Shown here: one piece after another, positions 3,528-9,294 of the stretch
How the letters are laid out: the number at the start of each line of letters is the position of its first letter
How positions within the stretch are numbered: the stretch's first letter is position 1
Source: an uncultured Prevotella sp.
Lineage (GTDB): Bacteria > Bacteroidota > Bacteroidia > Bacteroidales > Bacteroidaceae
Direction of reading: 5' to 3'
DNA: 9,294 nt
Assembly (NCBI GenBank): GCA_900542795.1
Contig: UQPD01000105.1
Coordinates: forward strand, 1-9,294
Position numbers and translations under genes: made by a program
The notes under the pieces: model-generated
What the model was told of the DNA's origin: nothing
Database searches by the model: none
Seen by the model: only the letters and a program-made list of their open reading frames with translations

Positions 3528-6500
3528 GATGTTGCCCCCAATCCTTGAAACAGCTACAGAACTTTTTGATGCCCTTCAGCGCATCAAACCCACGTGGAAA
3601 GTGCGTACCAAGTATGGTGTGTTGCGCGAAGTGCTCACTGTTGGAGTTGACCAAAAGTTGCGCGAAGTAACCATTAAAATGAGTGGCCTTTATGCCAAAA
3701 TTGATTATTTGGTGAAGCAACACCAACTGCGCGAAAACGATCGTAGCTTATCGTTCGCTATCAACGATGCTCGCAACCGTTTGCGTTATCTCAGTGTTAC
3801 ACCCGATGCAGAACTCGAAACCGCTTGGGGTACCGATTTAAAAGCTGTAGCACGTTTTATAGAACTGATATACGATGTCCCCGTGCCTAAGGAATTGCAA
3901 GTTCAGTTCCCTCTCAACACCCAACGTATGGTGCCCAAGCGTTTGCGCGATGGAGCAGACAAAGTGTTAGACTATTTTCGTTGCACCATATTGCGCTGGG
4001 ATAATACCTACATCTATGCTACGCGCGAGGATACCGATCAGGAAGTACGCATAAACTATGTAGCACATAATGATTATGTACCTGGTGATTGGACCTATCT
4101 GCGTCAATGTATGGTGCAAGGCGAGGCACTCAATGTGGTGCGTCCGCGTGTGAAGGGAAACGACATATTGCCCGAACTTTTGATATATGCCCCCGACTAT
4201 TTGATAAACGTAACCACGGTTTCAAAATGTTTTACCCCATTTGGCTGCACAGCCTTTGCCGAATTAGTTGAGCGTATTAAGCCTGTTGCTCAGTCACGTC
4301 ACATCCTGCTTGGTAACTTTGCCGGACAGTTACTCGACGAGGTAGCCTATGGTGAAGAACATTCTTATGCCGAAAGCATTAAGGCTTTTTTTAAGCGCAA
4401 TGCTTTGTCCATTGCTACCTGTCCAGATATAGATGCTACCTTCCACGCAGATGCTCGTCAGCAACGCAGCAACATTGAGCACATTATGCACAATGAATAT
4501 ACCAAGCAAACGGCAGAAACTTTCCGCAGCGATCACATCATTCTTGAGCCCTCTTTCTTTAGCGACATGCTTGGGCTGCAAGGACGTATGGACTTTCTTG
4601 ATTTAAACTTTCGTACAGTGATAGAACAAAAATCGGGAAAGTGCAAGTGGCAACCAGGCGTCCGGGCAAACGAATACACAGGAAAACAAGAGCCTCATTA
4701 CGTACAGGTTTTGCTCTATCGTGCTTTGCTACATTATGACTATCAAAAAGTTGATAGCGACCACATGCAAGCCTTTTTGCTTTACTCGCGCTATGTGAAT
4801 GGGCTTGATGCAGCCCCTTCTGCCCCCAATCTTCTTTTCGAAGCTATTAAGTTGCGCAATCAGTTAGCATGGTGTGAAGGGTGGTATGCTCAAGGTGGCA
4901 TGCGTTTGCTCGAAACGCTTACTCCTCAAAAACTTCACCCTGGCGCTTTTGGTTCTTTGTGGACCCAATATACGTTGCCTCAACTTGAGCTTTTGTTCCG
5001 TCCCATACATCAAGCTACCTCTCTCGAACGTGCTTACTATTTTCGCTTTTTGCAATTTGTAGCCAATGAACAAGTACTTTCAAAAATAGGCAACCGCAAT
5101 AAAGAAAATGCAGGTTTTGCAGCCACATGGACCTCTTCGCTTGAGGATAAGCGTCAAGCAGGCAATATCTACGAAAATCTCACCCTACATCCCGATGAAG
5201 TAGGCGATCGTGTAGAAAACATTACCTTTTCCTTCTGTAATGACTTTAAAGGAGGTGATGCCGATTTGTCGAACTTCCGTGTGGGTGACATTGTTTTCTT
5301 CTATCCCTACCAACCAGGTAGCATTCCTGATGCAACAGCAACCATGGTGTTTCGTTGCACTATAACCGACATACAACCCCAATCCGTGCGTGTGCGCTTG
5401 CGCAACGCACAAACCAGTCGCACTGTGTTTGAGTATTTCAATAAAAGTGTATGGGCTATGGAGCACGATTTTATGGATTCATCCTACAATGCACAATATC
5501 GTGGCTTGCATGCCTTTCTTTCTGCTCCTCAAGAACGTCGCGACTTGTTATTAGGGCAACGTCGTCCTGCGATAGACACCAGCATAACCCACCTTGTGGG
5601 CGATTATGGCAGCGAAGAGTTTAATAACCTTGTGCTTCATGCTCGTCAAGCTCGCGATCTTTACCTTGTGATAGGTCCACCGGGAACGGGTAAGACTTCC
5701 TTTGGTATGAAAAATATTCTTATGGAGGAATTGTTACAACCAGGCACCAATGTATTGCTTCTGTCGTATACGAACCGAGCTGTCGATGAAATTTGTAGCA
5801 AACTTGTAGAAGTACCCAATCTCGATTTCATTCGTTTGGGTAGCGATTTTAGTTGCGAAGCGCGTTATCGTTCGCATTTACTTAGTGAGCGCATAGCCCA
5901 AATGGAGCAGCCCAATGTGCAGCGTGTCCGCAATCTTATTGCCAACACACGCGTGTTCTGTGGCACCACCACAGCTCTCAATGCCGCATTATCTTTGCTC
6001 GAGCTCAAGCAGTTCGACCTTGCTATAGTAGATGAGGCATCGCAAATACTTGAGCCTCACATCATTAGTCTTATGAGTGCGCTGCATTGTGGCGAAAGTG
6101 CCATAAAGCGTTTTGTGCTAATAGGTGACGAACGACAATTACCAGCCGTTGTGCAGCAAGGCACCGATGAGTCGAGCGTAGACGATCCTACGCTACAAGC
6201 CATAGGACTTACCGATTGCCGTCTTTCACTCTTCGAACGTTTGCTCCATCTTTATGGTTACAATGCTGACGGTAGTTGTTGTGAGGAAGTGTGCCATTTG
6301 TTAACTCGTCAAGGTCGCATGCATCGCGAAATTTCAGCATTTCCCAGCGAGGCTTTTTACGAAGGTAAACTCTGTGAGGTGCCTCTACCACATCAAACAG
6401 CCCCAACACCGCATCCGCTCAAAGGTCAACAACCCGATTGGATGAATCTTGTGTTGAAGTATCGTCGCATGTCGTTCGTGTCATGTGTACCATCCGACAA

Positions 6501-6981
6501 TCCAGACGAACCTGATAAGGTAAATCAACTCGAAGCCAACATCATAGCTCAGCTTGTGGTAAAAGCCTACAAGTCGGCCTCAAAAACTTTCAATCCCTTG
6601 TTGTCAGTGGGTGTTATTGTGCCCTATCGTAATCAGATTTCCACCGTTCGCACGGCTATCGACCGCTACGGCATTTCTTGTTTGCATAACATCACCATCG
6701 ACACCGTAGAGCGTTACCAAGGCAGTCAGCGTGATTTAATAATTTACAGCTTTACTGCCAAAAAGAAATATCAGTTGCAGTTCCTTACAAATAACGAGTA
6801 TGTTGACCCACGTACTGGCTCCATTATCGATCGTAAACTTAATGTTGCAATGACTCGTGCGCGTTGCCACCTCGTTCTTATAGGGAATGCCCCGTTGCTT
6901 AATGCAGGTAACACCTTTAGTCGCTTAATTGCCTATGCAAAGAAAAACGATAGCTTTTTTGTGGTGAACCATTCTATATAA
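3526..6981 (+). CDS. Dna2-like RecB-family nuclease / superfamily 1B helicase
   Basis: The product is an 1151-residue protein likely acting on DNA ends, flaps or replication intermediates. Residues 1-230 match nothing I recognise. A Dna2-type nuclease follows: LGLQGRMDFLDL (349-360, D356), VIEQKSGK (365-372, E367 and K369) and HYVQVLLYRALL (391-402, Q394 and Y398). A linker with a small beta-rich segment (about 586-627) leads to an SF1B helicase: Walker A GPPGTGKT (717-724), motif Ia LLLSYTNRAVDE (744-755), Walker B IVDEASQ (834-840), motif III LIGDERQLPAV (865-875), then LTRQGRMHREI (926-936), DTVERYQGSQRDL (1059-1071) and LNVAMTRARCHLVLIGN (1105-1121). The helicase motifs look intact. Unlike eukaryotic Dna2, no CxxCx5C follows the nuclease motifs (only C450), and the expected motif I His is Gly267 in LLGNFAG. 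Activity of the nuclease half is therefore uncertain. ATG at 3526 is chosen; 3529 is equally possible. Confidence 0.9.
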   Translation: MMLPPILETATELFDALQRIKPTWKVRTKYGVLREVLTVGVDQKLREVTIKMSGLYAKIDYLVKQHQLRENDRSLSFAINDARNRLRYLSVTPDAELETAWGTDLKAVARFIELIYDVPVPKELQVQFPLNTQRMVPKRLRDGADKVLDYFRCTILRWDNTYIYATREDTDQEVRINYVAHNDYVPGDWTYLRQCMVQGEALNVVRPRVKGNDILPELLIYAPDYLINVTTVSKCFTPFGCTAFAELVERIKPVAQSRHILLGNFAGQLLDEVAYGEEHSYAESIKAFFKRNALSIATCPDIDATFHADARQQRSNIEHIMHNEYTKQTAETFRSDHIILEPSFFSDMLGLQGRMDFLDLNFRTVIEQKSGKCKWQPGVRANEYTGKQEPHYVQVLLYRALLHYDYQKVDSDHMQAFLLYSRYVNGLDAAPSAPNLLFEAIKLRNQLAWCEGWYAQGGMRLLETLTPQKLHPGAFGSLWTQYTLPQLELLFRPIHQATSLERAYYFRFLQFVANEQVLSKIGNRNKENAGFAATWTSSLEDKRQAGNIYENLTLHPDEVGDRVENITFSFCNDFKGGDADLSNFRVGDIVFFYPYQPGSIPDATATMVFRCTITDIQPQSVRVRLRNAQTSRTVFEYFNKSVWAMEHDFMDSSYNAQYRGLHAFLSAPQERRDLLLGQRRPAIDTSITHLVGDYGSEEFNNLVLHARQARDLYLVIGPPGTGKTSFGMKNILMEELLQPGTNVLLLSYTNRAVDEICSKLVEVPNLDFIRLGSDFSCEARYRSHLLSERIAQMEQPNVQRVRNLIANTRVFCGTTTALNAALSLLELKQFDLAIVDEASQILEPHIISLMSALHCGESAIKRFVLIGDERQLPAVVQQGTDESSVDDPTLQAIGLTDCRLSLFERLLHLYGYNADGSCCEEVCHLLTRQGRMHREISAFPSEAFYEGKLCEVPLPHQTAPTPHPLKGQQPDWMNLVLKYRRMSFVSCVPSDNPDEPDKVNQLEANIIAQLVVKAYKSASKTFNPLLSVGVIVPYRNQISTVRTAIDRYGISCLHNITIDTVERYQGSQRDLIIYSFTAKKKYQLQFLTNNEYVDPRTGSIIDRKLNVAMTRARCHLVLIGNAPLLNAGNTFSRLIAYAKKNDSFFVVNHSI

Positions 6982-6990
6982 GAATAAGAA

Positions 6991-7037
6991 ATGCCATGCA
7001 GAATTGGAGTATGTAATAATCCATTTCTGCATGGCAT
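6991..7037. terminator. Long perfect-stem hairpin after the helicase gene
   Basis: ATGCCATGCAGAA (6991-7003) pairs perfectly with TTCTGCATGGCAT (7025-7037). After one T-T mismatch, TGG and CCA extend the stem towards a loop at 7008-7020. It starts nine bases after the helicase stop. It probably ends or stabilises that transcript, but the following CTATTTATGG is a poor U-tract. Confidence 0.65.
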
Positions 7038-7045
7038 CTATTTAT

Positions 7046-7095
7046 GGGTGCTTCTATAAAGGATAATTCATGCGAGATGTTTATCAGAAGCACCC
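7046..7095. terminator. Second hairpin, immediately after the porin gene
   Basis: GGGTGCTTCT (7046-7055) pairs perfectly with AGAAGCACCC (7086-7095) across a 30-base loop. On the minus strand it begins right after the porin stop codon. No good U-run follows, so it may protect the 3' end or terminate weakly. It is eight bases from the first hairpin. Confidence 0.5.
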
Positions 7096-7096
7096 C

Positions 7097-8251
7097 TTAC
7101 AAATTCAAAATAACTCTTAGACTTCCCATCATTTGTTTCTTACCGCTTGTATTATAATAATGTAAGGCTGGTTGTAACGAGAAGTATTTGCCGAGCGGAT
7201 GTGTAAATGTGGCTTCAAGTTCAGTTTCGTGTGCATCGCTATAATAAGCACGGTTTACTAACACCGCTAATGTTCCGCCACGACGAGTCAGATTGTTCAT
7301 AGCCAACGTAGCGTTGTAATAAAACTTTGCGGTTTCAGGATCTTTAATTTGGTGTGATATCGTAGCTGCTAACGCCACTCCCATGCGTCCTAAATGTCCG
7401 ATGGGTTGTTCAGCAGTAATCCAATAGCCCACTTGCGTATGTTTTGTTTCTGTATCATCGCGTTGGTGGTTTCCGATGTTCCATCCTAATAAATAAGTAG
7501 GTACAAAGGCATCATCGTTTGCAGCATCGGCTGTGGTAGGTGTGTAGGTAATCGATCCTAATGAAAGAATTCCATCGGTATGCGGACGAAAACGAAACGA
7601 GTGGTTTAATGTGTCGTAAGCCTTACCATTATACACACTAACTTGTGCCAACCACGCTGTTGTGGGAGTGTAAGTGAAATGCACACCCATAGCCGTCATC
7701 GGAAATACATTTATTACGAAATTGTCGTTAACAGTAGGCACGCAGCCACACGAAGCTCCTGTAGCAATGCCCGCAATAGGCGAGCAAAAGTAATCCTCGT
7801 CAGCTTGTCTGAGTCCCGCAAATGCGCTAAAGTTCTTCCACTTCTGTTCTAATCCAAAGTGAACCAATCGTAGCGGACGGTTTTGTGCATTGATATTCGA
7901 GAAATCTTGCATCACCTCAGTCACATCTTCAGTAGGTCGGTAAGTCGACAAAATGCCCGTGCTCAGTGTAGCCCCTTGCCACAACCCCACTTGTAAGTTC
8001 GCATCTACGCGGTTTGCCCATCCGCCTTTACCATCAGTCATGTTCCATTGTCCTTCTGTAATGGCGCACAGTTCCCACTTCACACGCGAGTCTTCGGCTT
8101 GCTGTTCCTTCTTATCAATAGAGTCGGTAACAGTGTGTTGTGCAAAAATAGGGGAGGCAAGGCAAGCCCACATGCTTATTATAGTCCCCCAAAACATCCT
8201 TTTTTGTTTTATTCTTTGTGTGTACATAGTGCGAAAAAGAGACCTTATCAT
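7097..8251 (-). CDS. Outer-membrane beta-barrel protein, OprB-like carbohydrate porin
   Basis: The precursor has 384 residues. A Sec signal peptide is clear: basic residues around 13-18, a hydrophobic stretch about 20-36 and a likely signal peptidase I cut after SPIFA37. The mature protein alternates polar and aromatic/hydrophobic residues as in beta-barrel strands and ends in hydrophobic LRVILNL. The middle segment DEDYFCSPIAGIATGASCGC (151-170) and later FRFRPHTDGILSLGSITYTP resemble what I recall of Bacteroidota OprB-type carbohydrate-selective porins, so solute uptake across the outer membrane is the best guess; the substrate is unknown. Three cysteines (156, 168, 170) cluster there, which is unusual for a porin. 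An internal ATG at 8227 would give a more typical 29-residue signal peptide; the choice is open. It is convergent with the helicase and 155 bp downstream of the zinc-ribbon gene on the same strand. Confidence 0.65.
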   Translation of the reverse strand: MIRSLFRTMYTQRIKQKRMFWGTIISMWACLASPIFAQHTVTDSIDKKEQQAEDSRVKWELCAITEGQWNMTDGKGGWANRVDANLQVGLWQGATLSTGILSTYRPTEDVTEVMQDFSNINAQNRPLRLVHFGLEQKWKNFSAFAGLRQADEDYFCSPIAGIATGASCGCVPTVNDNFVINVFPMTAMGVHFTYTPTTAWLAQVSVYNGKAYDTLNHSFRFRPHTDGILSLGSITYTPTTADAANDDAFVPTYLLGWNIGNHQRDDTETKHTQVGYWITAEQPIGHLGRMGVALAATISHQIKDPETAKFYYNATLAMNNLTRRGGTLAVLVNRAYYSDAHETELEATFTHPLGKYFSLQPALHYYNTSGKKQMMGSLRVILNL

Positions 8252-8290
8252 TTGACGTGTATTCGTAAATAACCTTCTGTTGAGTTTAAG

Positions 8291-8340
8291 ATAGCCAGAT
8301 ATAAGAGTTTAGGGCAATCCAATCTCTCATACCTGGCTAT
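8291..8340. repeat. Imperfect hairpin upstream of the porin gene
   Basis: ATAGCCAG (8291-8298) pairs with CTGGCTAT (8333-8340). After one mismatch TAT faces ATA, and after another AGAG (8304-8307) faces CTCT (8324-8327). No T-run follows on the minus strand. It lies about 40 bases before the porin ATG, so it may be a 5'-leader structure of that gene or a processed 3' end of the zinc-ribbon gene. Confidence 0.5.
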
Positions 8341-8348
8341 ATTCTAAA

Positions 8349-8364
8349 TATCCCGAATGGGATA
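8349..8364. repeat. Short perfect hairpin TATCCC-GAAT-GGGATA
   Basis: A six-base perfect stem with a four-base loop lies eight bases from the larger hairpin in the same intergenic region. It is either a dyad operator for the porin gene or part of a weak terminator for the zinc-ribbon gene. I found no TAnnTTTG box in this 155-bp gap. Confidence 0.4.
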
Positions 8365-8406
8365 AGTTCGTGCAATAACGTAACTTTTTTAAAAAAAGAC
8401 TATGCT

Positions 8407-9213
8407 TTATTTAGTTACGCGGCGTGCGCGGCGTTTGGGTTTCTCTTCAACTGGTTTTTCAATTTTTACACCAGCCAATTCGGGGTCAATCATAATGCGA
8501 CCACAGTATTCGCAAACAATGATTTTTTTGCGCATACGTACATCGAGTTGACGCTGAGGCGGAATTTTATTGAAGCAACCACCACAAGCATCACGCTGTA
8601 CGTAAACAATGCCGAGACCATTGCGCGAGTTTTTGCGAATACGCTTAAAGGCAGCGAGCAAGCGAGGCTCAATGGTCTGCTCAAGGTTCTTGGCTTTTTC
8701 GCGAAGCTTTTCTTCTTCAGCGCGTGTTTCGGCAGTGATGTCATCAAGTTCAGCCTTCTTCATGTCAAGGTCTGCGCGGCGCTCTTCCAATTGATGGCGA
8801 GCATGTTCGGTGTCATTTTTGCGAGCATCGATAGCACGTAAGGCTTCGTTGATTTTTTTATTCTGAAGTTCCACTTCGAGACCTTGGAACTCAATTTCCT
8901 TAGAGAGCATGTCATACTCGCGGTTGTTTTTCACATCCTTGAGTTGTGCCTTATAGCGCTGGATGGCAGCGTTAGCCTCGTTCGTTTTGGCACGCTTTGC
9001 GGCAATATCAGTGTTGAGGTTTTCAACGTCTTCGTTGAGTTTGCCGATGCGGTGAGTAAGACCCTCAATTTCGTCCTCAAGGTCTTGCACTTCGAGGGGA
9101 AGCTCGCCGCGCAGTGTCTTGATGCGGTCAATTTCAGAGAGAGTGGTTTGCAACTGATAGAGGTTCTTCAGTTTTTGTTCTACGGACATGTCCGCAACAT
9201 CTTTCTTTGCCAT
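8407..9213 (-). CDS. C4-type zinc-ribbon coiled-coil protein
   Basis: The product has 268 residues. Positions about 10-190 are a long charged heptad-rich coiled-coil hairpin (Glu/Lys/Arg/Leu), including the signature YQLQTTLSEIDRIKTLRGEL near the start. A zinc ribbon follows, with ligands C210 and C213 (DACGGCFNKIPPQ) and C234 and C237 (VCEYCGRI). A Lys/Arg-rich tail (KPKRRARRVTK) ends the protein. This is the widespread C4 zinc-ribbon family that includes CT398 of Chlamydia and HP0958/FlgZ of Helicobacter, known as coiled-coil adaptor proteins. No flagellar genes are nearby, so that role should not be transferred. The start MAKKDVADMSVEQKLKNL looks normal, although the frame stays open to the window edge without another ATG. 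All four ligands are present. Confidence 0.9.
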   Translation of the reverse strand: MAKKDVADMSVEQKLKNLYQLQTTLSEIDRIKTLRGELPLEVQDLEDEIEGLTHRIGKLNEDVENLNTDIAAKRAKTNEANAAIQRYKAQLKDVKNNREYDMLSKEIEFQGLEVELQNKKINEALRAIDARKNDTEHARHQLEERRADLDMKKAELDDITAETRAEEEKLREKAKNLEQTIEPRLLAAFKRIRKNSRNGLGIVYVQRDACGGCFNKIPPQRQLDVRMRKKIIVCEYCGRIMIDPELAGVKIEKPVEEKPKRRARRVTK

Positions 9214-9294
9214 AGTTTTGAGTGTATGTTTCAGTTTTTTATTGAAGTCGTCTAAACTTTTATGAAGTTCAAGATTTGCCTTTATTTTTGAAGC

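Noticed and set aside
3118..6981. Membrane protein plus Dna2-like helicase as a two-gene defence system
   Set aside because: The genes are 123 bp apart with a possible terminator between, there are no other defence-type genes or mobile elements, and the surroundings look housekeeping. Dna2-like proteins also serve repair.
8379..8419. CGTAACT/AGTTACG inverted repeat as terminator of the zinc-ribbon gene
   Set aside because: The 7-bp stem includes the last codons of the gene, has a 27-base loop and is followed by no U-run on the minus strand; support is too weak.
8548..9255. Several long plus-strand frames opposite the zinc-ribbon gene
   Set aside because: They are antisense shadows of a coiled-coil gene with biased codon use; the minus-strand product has clear domains and ligands.
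9214..9294. Upstream coding sequence or a longer N-terminus for the zinc-ribbon protein
   Set aside because: The frame is open for 27 codons to the window edge, but it contains no ATG, and the MAKKDVADMSVEQKL start fits the family. The stretch is too short to identify another gene.

Overview
The window reads as a chromosomal segment from a member of the Bacteroidota, most likely Bacteroidales and Prevotella-like. Four things point there: repeated TAnnTTTG promoter boxes, AT-rich leaders mostly without Shine-Dalgarno sequences, a short XRE-type protein ending in the KEIRVFYSNGTYESF tail that I associate with Bacteroidales, and Bacteroidota-style versions of a C4 zinc-ribbon coiled-coil protein and an OprB-like porin. 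The placement is from recall and pattern, not from a search. The first 37 bases are not genomic: they carry a Nextera transposase adapter.

Layout. Bases 38-422 are a non-coding leader with two overlapping promoter-like modules and a compact inverted repeat, ahead of a small HTH regulator (423-968, +). Bases 969-1276 lie between convergent genes. They hold an array of four 22-bp repeats in exact register and a strong bidirectional terminator. Next is a minus-strand pair, a QueA-family tRNA-modification enzyme (3022-1793) followed 12 bp later by a Nudix hydrolase (1780-1277). The QueA gene diverges from a small three-helix membrane protein (3118-3402, +), and the promoter region between them is a near-symmetric inverted repeat of two TAACTTTG boxes. 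After a strand-asymmetric spacer comes a large Dna2-like nuclease-helicase (3526-6981, +). Two hairpins separate it from a convergent outer-membrane porin (8251-7097, -), and a C4 zinc-ribbon coiled-coil protein (9213-8407, -) closes the window.

How the genes fit together. Most appear to be ordinary chromosomal genes: tRNA queuosine modification, nucleotide-derivative hydrolysis, DNA repair or processing, outer-membrane uptake and a coiled-coil adaptor. Only queA-nudix looks like an operon. The membrane gene and the helicase share a strand, but the spacer between them may carry a terminator. I see no integrase, transposase, CRISPR array, toxin-antitoxin pair or recognisable multi-gene defence system.

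The observations most worth a second look are the 22-bp repeat array between convergent genes, the Dna2-like protein that keeps its Asp/Glu/Lys nuclease residues but seems to lack the Fe-S cysteine cluster and the motif I histidine, the symmetric divergent promoter, and the structured long leader of the HTH gene.
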